The translations under genes were made by a program, and so were the position numbers. Below are positions 34,911 through 43,495 of a DNA stretch of 59,637 nt, piece after piece; position 1 is the first letter of the stretch; the number at the start of each line of letters is the position of its first letter. The notes beneath the pieces were generated by a model. That model made no database searches and was not told where the DNA came from. It saw only the letters and a list, made by a program, of their open reading frames with translations. The stretch comes from an uncultured Clostridia bacterium (lineage in GTDB: Bacteria; Bacillota; Clostridia; Lachnospirales; Lachnospiraceae): contig CANDNA010000021.1 in assembly GCA_947385955.1 (NCBI GenBank), forward strand, positions 1 to 59,637, in the 5' to 3' direction.

Positions 34911-35495
34911 TTAGCTGTTTGTCATACAGTAATGGGTATAATAGGCAGCCAGGTCACTGCCAAAGACCGGCACCAGGTCGGGATTGGACGCCTGATAGGT
35001 CCATACATTGAAGTCCTCACATCCCTGTCTGCCTTCCTGCATGCCTGCAGTGAGAAAATGTTGGAAAAGCAGGGCAGCATCCGTTCCGTATACGGCAGCC
35101 ACATCCGGATTGGCAGTCGCATAAAATGCCGCATCAAATACAAGGGTGTAATCAACGGCGGGAGCAGATGCCTCCACAGACGGCGTTTCAGGTACTTCAG
35201 GTATTACGGGAACAGCAGGCTGTGGCGGTAACTGGGGCTGTGATACAGGCTCGGATGGCACATCATAAGGGCAGATACCTCCCTCATGAAGATGGGCCGG
35301 ATAGCCGTGATGATAATGGTAGGAACCCAGGCCGCTCTTGTTTTTATAGTCGTGATGGCCGCCATACGCATCTGTCCTTCCGGAATGGGCAGATACGGTA
35401 AGCGTGGTACCAGCGCCGGCGATGCAGGCAAGGGACAGAAACAGCGAAAGGCCGCAGGCTGCCATACGTTTTGTGATGTGTTTTATTTGTTTCAT
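34911..35495 (-). CDS. Secreted YHYH-domain protein
   Basis: The 194-residue product has a signal peptide (about 1-36, SLFLSLACIAGAGTTLTVSA), then the YHYH domain: HSGRTDAYGGHHDYKNKSG and YHYHHGYPAHLHEGGICPY, whose many His and Cys could bind metal. After a Pro-rich linker come two related helical units (FDAAFYATANPDVAAVYG and WTYQASNPDLVPVFG) typical of clostridial surface proteins. GGAGGAATACCC precedes the ATG. It lies just downstream of aroA on the same strand but seems unrelated to aromatic synthesis. Confidence 0.85.
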   Translation of the reverse strand: MKQIKHITKRMAACGLSLFLSLACIAGAGTTLTVSAHSGRTDAYGGHHDYKNKSGLGSYHYHHGYPAHLHEGGICPYDVPSEPVSQPQLPPQPAVPVIPEVPETPSVEASAPAVDYTLVFDAAFYATANPDVAAVYGTDAALLFQHFLTAGMQEGRQGCEDFNVWTYQASNPDLVPVFGSDLAAYYTHYCMTNS

Positions 35496-35522
35496 GGGTA
35501 TTCCTCCTTTGTATTGTGAGTT

Positions 35523-36806
35523 TTATGATTTGCATAAACTGCCCAGATGCTGAAAAAAGCCCGGATAGGAAATAGTCACGCAGTCACTTGCCGGGATATG
35601 GGTTTCTCCTTTGGCGCCAAGCGCTGCCACTGCAAAGCTCATGGCGATCCTGTGGTCGTCATGGGTATCTATCACAGCCCCATGAAGGGGGCGGCCTCCG
35701 CGGATTACCATACCGTCCGGGGTGGCTTCAATATCGCAGCCCATTGCATGCAGATTGGTGACGATGCTGTCGATCCGGTTGGATTCTTTCACCTTCAGCT
35801 CGGCCGCATCCCGGATAACGGTGGTACCGTCGGCAAAGGCGGCCATAACAGCCAGGACCGGCAGTTCGTCAATCAGAGTCGGGATCAGGCTGCCGCCGAT
35901 TTGGGCGCCGTGGAGGGCAGAGGAGCGGATGTGCAGATCGGCAGACGGCTCTCCGTTTCCGGAACGGAGATTTTCCAGAGTGATATCGGCTCCCATCGCT
36001 TCTGCCGCTTTCAGGATACCGTCTCTGGTGGGATTGATGCCCACATTCCGAATCAGGATGTCTGATCCGGGCAGGATGGAACCGGCGGCGATAAAGTAAG
36101 CGGCAGAAGAAATATCCCCGGGTACAGAAATCATCTGTCCGCTCAGAGAGGAGCCGGGCCTTAAAATAGCAGTGGTTCCTTCCGTATGGAGGTCGGCACC
36201 GAAGAGGCGGAGCATGAGCTCGGAATGGTTTCTGCTGAGACAGGGTTCCGTTACTTTTGTGATACCGTCGGCATACAGTCCGGCCAGCAGGATGGCAGAT
36301 TTCACCTGGGCAGATGCTACCTGTGTGGTATAGTGGATACCACGCAGAGGAGAGCCCTGGATCAGCAGAGGGGCGCAGCCGTTATTCTTTTCGCTCCGGA
36401 TATCGGCTCCCATCCGGGACAGCGGCTCTATAATCCGCTTCATGGGACGTTTTTGTATGGAAGCATCTCCGGTCAGGTGCGTGGTAAAATTCTGGGCAGA
36501 AAGGATTCCGGAGATCAGTCTGGCGGTGGTTCCGCTGTTGCCCACATCCAGTGTGGAGGAAGGCGGCTGCAGGCCGTGCAGGCCCCTTCCGTGTACGATC
36601 ACACGGCCTGGCTCCGGTTTTGTGATATCCACACCCAGTTTACGGAAACAGTCTATCGTGGAAAGACAATCGGCGCCCTCCAGAAAATTGGTGATCTCAG
36701 AGGTCCCTTCTGCCAGAGAGGCGAACATAATGCTTCGATGGGAGATGGACTTGTCTCCCGGGACCGATACGGTCCCCTGCAGTTTGGATACTTGATGAAA
36801 TTTCAT
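35523..36806 (-). CDS. aroA: 3-phosphoshikimate 1-carboxyvinyltransferase (EPSP synthase)
   Basis: EPSP synthase joins shikimate-3-phosphate and PEP. The 427-residue product has VPGDKSISHRSIMFASLAEG, LDVGNSGTTARLISGIL, VPGDISSAAYFIAAGSI, the KVKESNRIDS block and DDHRIAMSFAVAALG. It follows tyrA by 45 bases on the minus strand and likely shares its promoter. The glyphosate-related loop here reads LDVGNSGTTARLISG, of the class II-like Gram-positive form; this assignment is tentative. Confidence 0.97.
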   Translation of the reverse strand: MKFHQVSKLQGTVSVPGDKSISHRSIMFASLAEGTSEITNFLEGADCLSTIDCFRKLGVDITKPEPGRVIVHGRGLHGLQPPSSTLDVGNSGTTARLISGILSAQNFTTHLTGDASIQKRPMKRIIEPLSRMGADIRSEKNNGCAPLLIQGSPLRGIHYTTQVASAQVKSAILLAGLYADGITKVTEPCLSRNHSELMLRLFGADLHTEGTTAILRPGSSLSGQMISVPGDISSAAYFIAAGSILPGSDILIRNVGINPTRDGILKAAEAMGADITLENLRSGNGEPSADLHIRSSALHGAQIGGSLIPTLIDELPVLAVMAAFADGTTVIRDAAELKVKESNRIDSIVTNLHAMGCDIEATPDGMVIRGGRPLHGAVIDTHDDHRIAMSFAVAALGAKGETHIPASDCVTISYPGFFQHLGSLCKS

Positions 36807-36851
36807 ACCGTTTTCCTTTCTATTTTGGTTCTCTGTATATTCCTGTTTGAA

Positions 36852-37952
36852 TTATTTCTTTTCATGGATGCCGTATCCCTTACTCCGCAGGATGGAGATG
36901 GCGGAACGCATTCCCTCTTCTTCATAAAATTCAATGCGCAGTACACCCTCTTCCAGCTCCCGGTTATGGGCAATGCCTATGTTTTTAATATTGATACCGT
37001 TCAGAGCCAGAATGGTGGCGATCGATGCCAGTGCCCCCGGTTCGTCGGCGATGTCAATCTGGATGGAAAATACCTTTTTGATAGGGCCGCTGGAGGCTTC
37101 TATAAAGGAATCCCTGTAAATGCGGGCCCGGTCAAAAAAATCATAGATCTCTTCTGCATCGCTGGTCTGTATCTGCCCTCTGATATCCCTCAGGATGCCT
37201 ATGTAACGTTCCAGGAGGGTCAGAATATTTTCCCGGTTGGACAGACAGATCTGCTGCCACATGTCAGAAGAGGAGGAGGCGATACGGGTGATGTCTTTGA
37301 AACCGCCTGCTGCAATCAGTTTCATAATGCCTTCTTCCGAATCAGAGTTTTTGACCAGATTGACAAGAGAGGCTGCTATGACATGGGGAAGATGGCTGAC
37401 CGCTGCTGTCACATAGTCATGTATTTCGCTGGAGAGCACCAGAGGGATGGCCCCGATGGAAAGTACCAGTTCCTGATAGAAGAGGAGTTTTTCTTCTGGA
37501 ACAGACCCTGTGGGAGTCAGGATATAGTAGGCATTTTCCAGAAGCTGCGATTTGGAATTGGCATAGCCGAAGCGTTCGCTGCCGGTCATGGGATGTCCGC
37601 CGATGAACAGATGTTCCAGTCCCAGTGCCGTAATCTGTTTATGGATACCTGTTTTGACACTTCCCACATCGGTCAGGATACAGTCTTTGGGAAGATGGGG
37701 CGCTAAGCGGCGCAGATTTTCGTCATTGCAGGATACCGGCGCACACAGGAACAGAATATCGCAGCGGGAAAAGGTATGATCCGGCTGCGTTGAGATCACA
37801 TCCACGATCCCTTCTTCTCTGGCCATACGAAGGGTATCCTGGCTGGTGTCACAGGCATATATGGTAACTTGTTTCCATTTTTCTTTCAGTGCCCTGGCGA
37901 TAGAGCCGCCGATCAGGCCCAGGCCGATAAAGCCGCAGGAAATTGCTTTCAT
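36852..37952 (-). CDS. tyrA: Prephenate dehydrogenase with C-terminal ACT domain
   Basis: TyrA oxidises prephenate on the way to tyrosine. The 366-residue product has the Rossmann FIGLGLIGGSIARALK, DVGSVKTGIHKQI, GGHPMTGSERFGY with the catalytic His, and HLPHVIAASLVNL. From about 290 an ACT domain (IQIDIADEPGALASIATILA) probably senses tyrosine. It heads the tyrA-aroA unit. Confidence 0.97.
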   Translation of the reverse strand: MKAISCGFIGLGLIGGSIARALKEKWKQVTIYACDTSQDTLRMAREEGIVDVISTQPDHTFSRCDILFLCAPVSCNDENLRRLAPHLPKDCILTDVGSVKTGIHKQITALGLEHLFIGGHPMTGSERFGYANSKSQLLENAYYILTPTGSVPEEKLLFYQELVLSIGAIPLVLSSEIHDYVTAAVSHLPHVIAASLVNLVKNSDSEEGIMKLIAAGGFKDITRIASSSSDMWQQICLSNRENILTLLERYIGILRDIRGQIQTSDAEEIYDFFDRARIYRDSFIEASSGPIKKVFSIQIDIADEPGALASIATILALNGINIKNIGIAHNRELEEGVLRIEFYEEEGMRSAISILRSKGYGIHEKK

Positions 37953-38001
37953 GAGAATCCCTTTCTGGCATCATCATAATAAGCGATGAATGACCATCAA
38001 C

Positions 38002-38030
38002 AATATAGCACGCTGAAGTGTGAACGTCAA
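38002..38030 (-). promoter_or_regulatory. Sigma-A promoter of tyrA-aroA
   Basis: On the minus strand TTGACG (38025-38030) and TATATT (38002-38007) are 17 bases apart and about 50 bases before tyrA. Confidence 0.8.
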
Positions 38031-38089
38031 TGTAGCGGCAAACCGTTTTGTGCCGGAAGAGAAAAGCTGGTGATTCTGTGCAAAATTAC

Positions 38090-38118
38090 TTGTAATTACC
38101 GGTGGAATTTAGTAGAAT
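38090..38118 (+). promoter_or_regulatory. Sigma-A promoter of the EF-G-like gene
   Basis: TTGTAA (38090-38095) and TAGAAT (38113-38118) at 17-base spacing, 83 bases before the chosen start. Confidence 0.65.
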
Positions 38119-38201
38119 ATTCACATGGGGAATGTGAAAGGATCAGTATTCCTGTAAATCTTGGCAGATACCCAAAACAGCATAAATGGAGGGAATTTAA
38201 T

Positions 38202-40292
38202 ATGAATGTTTACACAACTGACAAAATTCGCAACGTAGTATTACTGGGACACGGCGGTGCGGGAAAGACCTCTCTGGCAGAAGCAATGGCATATCTGGCA
38301 GGCCTTACTTCCAGAATGGGAAAGGTGACAGATGGCAATACCGTCAGCGATTTTGGAAAAGAAGAGCAGAAGCGGAAATTTTCCATCAGTACTTCTGTGA
38401 TTCCGTTGGAATGGGAAGGCACCAAGATTAACATTTTAGATACGCCGGGATATTTTGACTTTGTGGGAGAAGTGGAAGAGGCAGTGAGCGCGGCAGACGC
38501 GGCTGTGATTGTGGTTTCCGGTAAGGCCGGCATGGAAGTGGGTACGGAAAAGGCATGGGAGTTGTGTGAAAAATATAAACTGCCCCGTATGGTGTTTGTA
38601 ACGGATATGGATGTGGACAACGCCTCCTACAGACAGGTGGTGGAGGATATGACCGGCAAATATGGGAAAAAGATGGCGCCGTTCCATCTGCCGATCCGTG
38701 AAAATGAGAAATTTGTGGGATATATCAATGTCATCAGTGAGACGGGGCACAGATGGAAGGACAAAGAAGTGGTTGACTGTGAGATTCCGGATTACAGCAA
38801 AGCCAATCTGCAGGTATGCCGGGATACACTGGTGGAATCCGTTGCAGAAACCAGTGAAGAGTTTATGGACCGCTATTTTGCAGGAGAGACATTCTCCGAA
38901 GCTGAGATCCGTGCTGCAGTCCGCCTCAATGTGATGGATGGTACGATTGTGCCGATGTCAATGGGTTCCAATATACTCTGCCAGGGTGTATACACGCTGC
39001 TGGATGATATTGTAAAATATTTCCCCAGCCCGGAAAACAGGGAAATTGCTGGCGTGAATATGAAGAGTAATGAAGTATTCCAGGCGGATTATGATTTTTC
39101 CAAGGCAAAATCTGCCTATATCTTCAAAACGATTGTAGATCCTTTTATCGGCAAATACTCCCTGGTCAAGATCTGTTCAGGTGTATTCAAGTCGGATGAT
39201 GTGATCTATAACCAGGATAAGGATACGGAAGAAAAAGTAGGCAAACTGTATGTGATGCAGGGCAATAAACCCATTGAAGTGTCAGAGCTCCATGCAGGCG
39301 ATCTGGGGGCCATTGCCAAGCTGACTGCGGCAAGGACCGGGGATACCCTGTCCACCAAAGCAGCGCCGATCCGCTATGGCAAGACAGAGATTTCCGTGCC
39401 GTACACCTATATGCGTTATCATGCAAAGAACAAAGGAGACATTGATAAGATTTCCCAGTCTCTGCAGAAGATGATGCACGAAGATCTGACTCTGAAAGCC
39501 GTTAACGACAGCGAGAACAGACAGACGCTGCTTTATGGTATGGGAGATCAGCACCTGGATATCGTGGCAAGCCGGCTTTTGAATGAATATCGGGTGGAAA
39601 TCGAACTTTCCAAGCCGAAGGTAGCGTTCCGTGAAACCATACGGAAGAAATCGGATGTGGAATATAAATATAAGAAACAGTCCGGCGGACATGGACAGTA
39701 CGGCCATGTGAAGATGCGCTTTGAAAGCTCCGGCAATCTGGAGGAGAGCTTTGAGTTCTCCCAGGAAGTAGTAGGCGGCGCCGTTCCCAAAAATTACTTC
39801 CCCGCAGTGGAAAAGGGATTGCAGGAATCGGTGCTCAGAGGACCGCTGGCAGCTTATCCTGTGGTGGGTGTAAAGGCTGTTTTATATGACGGTTCCTATC
39901 ATCCGGTGGATTCCTCCGAGATGGCTTTCAAGATGGCCACCATTCAGGCATTTAAAAAGGGATTTATGGAGGCGCAGCCTATTTTACTTGAGCCCATCGC
40001 TTCCCTGAAGGTCACGGTTCCGGATCAGTACACCGGTGATATTATGGGTGACCTGAACAAACGCAGAGGCCGGGTGCTGGGGATGAACCCTACGGCAGGC
40101 GGCAAGCAGATAATAGAAGCGGACATTCCTATGACAGGTCTGTTTGGCTATTGTACGGACCTGCGTTCCATGACAGGAGGCCGGGGTGTATATTCCTACG
40201 AATTTGCACGTTATGAGCAGGCGCCTTCTGATGTACAGGAAAAAGAAGTGGCAGAAAGAGCAGCCAAAGTGGCAGAGAACGCAGATCTGTAA
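38202..40292 (+). CDS. EF-G-like translational GTPase (second-type EF-G)
   Basis: A 696-residue protein with the full EF-G domain order. It has G1 GHGGAGKTSLAEAMAYLAG, G3 DTPGYFDFVGEVEEAV, the domain III/IV blocks GDQHLDIVASRL and SGGHGQYGHVKMRFE, and the end GRGVYSYEFARYEQAP. The guanine-specificity box expected as NKxD reads TDMD (in MVFVTDMDVDNASY), so nucleotide choice may be changed. This marks it as the EF-G paralogue group, not the housekeeping fusA beside rpsG/rpsL. Start 38202 follows GGAGGGAATTTAAT. Role unknown; may act in ribosome recycling or rescue. Confidence 0.9.
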   Translation: MNVYTTDKIRNVVLLGHGGAGKTSLAEAMAYLAGLTSRMGKVTDGNTVSDFGKEEQKRKFSISTSVIPLEWEGTKINILDTPGYFDFVGEVEEAVSAADAAVIVVSGKAGMEVGTEKAWELCEKYKLPRMVFVTDMDVDNASYRQVVEDMTGKYGKKMAPFHLPIRENEKFVGYINVISETGHRWKDKEVVDCEIPDYSKANLQVCRDTLVESVAETSEEFMDRYFAGETFSEAEIRAAVRLNVMDGTIVPMSMGSNILCQGVYTLLDDIVKYFPSPENREIAGVNMKSNEVFQADYDFSKAKSAYIFKTIVDPFIGKYSLVKICSGVFKSDDVIYNQDKDTEEKVGKLYVMQGNKPIEVSELHAGDLGAIAKLTAARTGDTLSTKAAPIRYGKTEISVPYTYMRYHAKNKGDIDKISQSLQKMMHEDLTLKAVNDSENRQTLLYGMGDQHLDIVASRLLNEYRVEIELSKPKVAFRETIRKKSDVEYKYKKQSGGHGQYGHVKMRFESSGNLEESFEFSQEVVGGAVPKNYFPAVEKGLQESVLRGPLAAYPVVGVKAVLYDGSYHPVDSSEMAFKMATIQAFKKGFMEAQPILLEPIASLKVTVPDQYTGDIMGDLNKRRGRVLGMNPTAGGKQIIEADIPMTGLFGYCTDLRSMTGGRGVYSYEFARYEQAPSDVQEKEVAERAAKVAENADL

Positions 40293-40311
40293 TACCGGGA
40301 GCGAACGCGTA

Positions 40312-40355
40312 AAACAACAGAAAGTGCGCTGCGCGGACTTTCTGTTATCATGAAT
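40312..40355 (-). repeat. Dispersed palindromic element, copy 1
   Basis: AACAGAAAGT (40316-40325) and ACTTTCTGTT (40337-40346) form a perfect 10-bp stem around GC-rich GCGCTGCGCGG, with ATCATGAAT attached. Its reverse complement is almost identical to the elements at 47414 and 54016, including the flanking ATTCATGA. It may double as a terminator for the EF-G-like gene. Confidence 0.85.
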
Positions 40356-40362
40356 CAGATGT

Positions 40363-40410
40363 CCGGGGAAAAGAAGCAGAGGGACTTCTTTTCCCCGGCT
40401 TTCTGTTGTT
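40363..40410 (+). terminator. Terminator after the EF-G-like gene
   Basis: A 14-bp perfect stem (CCGGGGAAAAGAAG, 40363-40376, with 40385-40398), 8-base loop, then a T-rich but interrupted tract. Confidence 0.75.
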
Positions 40411-40505
40411 CCCTGTTTTAAGAATTATTTTAGAAACAGATTCGGGAATATGTAGTATAATTTTCCACATACTAAATGACATAAGAGTAAGAAGGATGGC
40501 AGTGT

Positions 40506-42143
40506 ATGAAAAAGATAACAAGGAACTTGATCTTCATGGCAGCAGGTATTTTGACAGCAGGGATTTTATACTATATTTATCTGCCGGCAGTCAATATCCA
40601 TTCGGCAAACTTCTGGTTTTTTGTGATGGGTCTGCTGGTGGTCTGTATGCTGATTTACGGGGTGAAAAAGACCGGCCGGCAGTTCTGGCTGTCGGACGGG
40701 AGGCATCTGCGCCTGAATCTGGACTTTAAAGAGCTGAAGGGGCTGAAGTATATGGGGATTTTGCTGATTGCGGTATTTGCCATATATCTTCTGGGCAGTA
40801 TTCTTTCTTCACCGATTGTCAATGCAGAAAAATATCAGCAGCTTCTGACGATAGAAGAGCGTAATTTTACGGATGATGTAAAGGAGGCGGATTATAATAC
40901 GATACCGCTTCTGGACAAGGGGTCTGCGGCGCTTCTGGGAAACCGGAAGATGGGCAGTCTTGTGGATATGGTATCTCAGTTTGAAGTGAGCAATGACTAT
41001 ACACAGATCAATTATCAGGGGAAACCGGTACGGGTAACCCCCCTGTCCTATGCCAGTCCCATCAAATGGCTGACCAATCACAGAACGGGTATTCCGGCTT
41101 ATATTCTGATTGACATGGCAACACAGGATACACAATGTGTGAAACTGCCGGAAGGGATCAGATATTCCAAATCCGAATATTTTAACCGGAATCTGTACCG
41201 GCATCTGCGGTTCCGCTACCCCACTTATATATTTGACGATCAGCTTTTCTTTGAGATTGATGAGGAAGGGACGCCTTATTGGGTATGTCCGGTGAAAAAG
41301 TTCAATATCGGCCTGTTCGGAGGGCAGACAGTGGGAAATGTGGTGCTCTGCAATGCGGTGACAGGAGAATGTGTGGACTATCCGGTGGAGGATGTGCCTC
41401 AGTGGGTGGATAAGGTATATTCTGCAGAGCTTCTGACCCGGCTGTATGACTATTCGGGTATTCTCAAACATGGCTTTTTTAACAGTGTACTGGGACAGCG
41501 TGACTGCCTCCAGTCTACCAACGGATACAATTATATTGCGCTGGAGGACGATGTATGGGTATATTCCGGAGTGACATCTGTCAGCGGGGATCAGTCCAAT
41601 GTGGGTTTTGTGCTGATGAATCAACGTACGATGGAAACAAGGTTTTATAAAGTAGAAGGGGCTATTGAGGATTCAGCTATGTCGTCGGCAGAAGGACAGG
41701 TACAGAATCTGGGATATGTGGCCACGTTCCCGCTGCTTTTGAATATAGCGGACGAACCTACTTATTTTATGGCGCTTAAGGATGCTTCCGGCCTGGTGAA
41801 AAAATATGCTATGGTGAATGTACAAAAATATCAGTGGGTGGCTATTGGCGATACCATACAGGAATGTGAAAAAAGTTATAGTGAACTTTTGAATACAAAC
41901 GGGATTGTCAGCCAGAATGCGGATCGGGTGAAATCCGTTTCGGGCAGGATAGAGGCCATTGCCCCGGTGGTGATTGAGGGAACCACACACTATTATGTAT
42001 GTCTGACGGGGACAGAGGATATCTTTGATGTGGATCTGTCAGAGGAAGCGCTGCTGGGAATCATCCGTTATCGGGAAGGAGAGCAGATTACGCTGGGCTA
42101 TATGGAAGGATACGGGCTTCACAGTGTGAAGGAGATCCGCTGA
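40506..42143 (+). CDS. Membrane protein with large extracytoplasmic domain, unknown function
   Basis: The 545-residue product has three hydrophobic segments in the first 105 residues (about 8-27, 36-53, 80-99) and then a 440-residue external part. Blocks such as TPLSYASPIKWLTNHRTGIP, RYPTYIFDDQLFFEIDEEG and GYNYIALEDDVWVYSGVTS recur, as I recall, in unnamed clostridial proteins sometimes mislabelled Tat-signal proteins; no twin-arginine motif is present. An extended -10 TATAAT at 40456-40461 lies 45 bases upstream of the start. No neighbours suggest a pathway. Confidence 0.75.
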   Translation: MKKITRNLIFMAAGILTAGILYYIYLPAVNIHSANFWFFVMGLLVVCMLIYGVKKTGRQFWLSDGRHLRLNLDFKELKGLKYMGILLIAVFAIYLLGSILSSPIVNAEKYQQLLTIEERNFTDDVKEADYNTIPLLDKGSAALLGNRKMGSLVDMVSQFEVSNDYTQINYQGKPVRVTPLSYASPIKWLTNHRTGIPAYILIDMATQDTQCVKLPEGIRYSKSEYFNRNLYRHLRFRYPTYIFDDQLFFEIDEEGTPYWVCPVKKFNIGLFGGQTVGNVVLCNAVTGECVDYPVEDVPQWVDKVYSAELLTRLYDYSGILKHGFFNSVLGQRDCLQSTNGYNYIALEDDVWVYSGVTSVSGDQSNVGFVLMNQRTMETRFYKVEGAIEDSAMSSAEGQVQNLGYVATFPLLLNIADEPTYFMALKDASGLVKKYAMVNVQKYQWVAIGDTIQECEKSYSELLNTNGIVSQNADRVKSVSGRIEAIAPVVIEGTTHYYVCLTGTEDIFDVDLSEEALLGIIRYREGEQITLGYMEGYGLHSVKEIR

Positions 42144-42198
42144 GCAGATCAGCAGGAAATGCTGGCAGGATTTACCTTTCGGGAATGGGCGGCTGCGG

Positions 42199-42227
42199 TT
42201 GACAAAATCTGATAAACTACGTAAACT
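42199..42227 (+). promoter_or_regulatory. Sigma-A promoter of the 42261 gene
   Basis: A perfect TTGACA (42199-42204) and TAAACT (42222-42227) at 17-base spacing, 34 bases before the ATG. Confidence 0.8.
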
Positions 42228-42260
42228 AAAATCAGGAATTGTCTGGAAAGGAGAGATTGC

Positions 42261-43295
42261 ATGGGGAAAACTGGGAGAAAAATAGTGGCAATGGCATTGG
42301 CTCTTGCCGTATGCCTGACAGGCTTTTTACCGATGACTGTAAAGGCTAAGGTACCGGAGGTGAGACATACACCGGACTGGACCAAATCTTCTGAAGTGTG
42401 GCAGGTAAATGAAGGGGTTACGGCTTATATTAAGGACGGGGTACTGTATTTTGAGGGGAATGGTGTGATTCCCGACTATACCAATGATAATCTGGCAGAG
42501 CGTCCGTGGCATACTTCTATTTTCGGTACAGTTGTGGTAGGGGCAGGTATTACGGATATCGGGACGAGAGCTTTTGCAGAGTTTAAAAATTTACGGTATT
42601 TCTTTATTCCGAGTACCACCTTTATTTCCAACAGTACGGTATTTCACAAAATTGACAGCAAACCGGTCATCCGTATCCAGGGGAGCGAAGAAGCCACCAG
42701 GATGATCGGAAATAAGATACCATATACCAGTCTTGACAGTTGGGCTGCTGTTGCCCAGAGTACCTCTTATAATACACTCTATGTAGTGGACGATGGCGCT
42801 GTGAAGGCCGCTTTCCGGCAGAAAACGTATCCCAATATTGAGCGGGTATACAGTGCGGACAATCCGGATATTGATCAGCCCACCAAGCTGAGAGAGAATG
42901 ACGGAGAACAGCTTCAGCCCTTTACTTCACCGCTGCGGTTTGCACCGGGATATGAGATGACAGGGAGAGCAGTCACCTCCAGAATCATCAAACCGGGTGT
43001 GGAGTATCTGAATGTGATTGCCTGGTATCTGAACAATACGTATCCTGATTATACCTATGGGCAGACCTATTCCAACATGGTAACAATGGGCGATCAGGTG
43101 TATGAGGAGTTTGACGGGATGAAGCAGTATCAGCTTCAGATTCCGGCAGGGATGCAGAGTCCGGGCAGAGAATTTAAGGTGATCCAGATCGTAAACGGAC
43201 AGCCCACGGTGCTGGAAGATCTGGACAGTTCTGATACGACTGTTACCTTTGCCACCAGCCGGGGCAGTTTCCATTACAGTATTATTTACAGATAA
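42261..43295 (+). CDS. Secreted BspA-like leucine-rich-repeat protein (short)
   Basis: A 344-residue exported protein with a clear signal peptide (about 1-30, IVAMALALAVCLTGFLPMTV). The segment GAGITDIGTRAFAEFKNLRY with FIPSTTF is one unit of the BspA/LRR_5 type found in large gut surface proteins such as the one at 48959. The remainder is beta-rich and no sortase motif or membrane anchor is seen, so it should be released. GGAGAGATTGC precedes the ATG. Confidence 0.75.
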   Translation: MGKTGRKIVAMALALAVCLTGFLPMTVKAKVPEVRHTPDWTKSSEVWQVNEGVTAYIKDGVLYFEGNGVIPDYTNDNLAERPWHTSIFGTVVVGAGITDIGTRAFAEFKNLRYFFIPSTTFISNSTVFHKIDSKPVIRIQGSEEATRMIGNKIPYTSLDSWAAVAQSTSYNTLYVVDDGAVKAAFRQKTYPNIERVYSADNPDIDQPTKLRENDGEQLQPFTSPLRFAPGYEMTGRAVTSRIIKPGVEYLNVIAWYLNNTYPDYTYGQTYSNMVTMGDQVYEEFDGMKQYQLQIPAGMQSPGREFKVIQIVNGQPTVLEDLDSSDTTVTFATSRGSFHYSIIYR

Positions 43296-43398
43296 AATCA
43301 GTAAAACGCAGCAAAAAAGCAGTCGAAAGATCATGAATAAAAAGAAGACAGCATATGCTCTGGCCGCCGGTCATTGTGTATGCTGTTTGTTTTGTTGT

Positions 43399-43435
43399 TT
43401 CCCTGCTTTGCCGGAGAATCCGGCAAAGCAGGGAA
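43399..43435. terminator. Perfect 16-bp hairpin before leuS
   Basis: TTCCCTGCTTTGCCGG (43399-43414) pairs perfectly with 43420-43435 around a 5-base AGAAT loop. There is no T tract on the plus side and A-rich sequence follows, so it is an atypical terminator for the preceding gene. It ends 7 bases before the leuS -35 box. Confidence 0.55.
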
Positions 43436-43442
43436 GATATAC

Positions 43443-43471
43443 TTGACAATCCTTTTAGGGAAAATTAAAAT
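43443..43471 (+). promoter_or_regulatory. Sigma-A promoter of leuS
   Basis: TTGACA (43443-43448) and TAAAAT (43466-43471) with 17-base spacing. The transcript would start only about 18 bases before the ATG, leaving no room for a T-box leader. Confidence 0.85.
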
Positions 43472-43495
43472 GAGAGAAGCTAGGAGGAATGGAAA

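Noticed and set aside
36186-37706. 506-codon plus-strand frame opposite aroA and tyrA
   Set aside because: Both minus-strand genes have complete motifs, a good promoter and ribosome sites; the plus frame has none.
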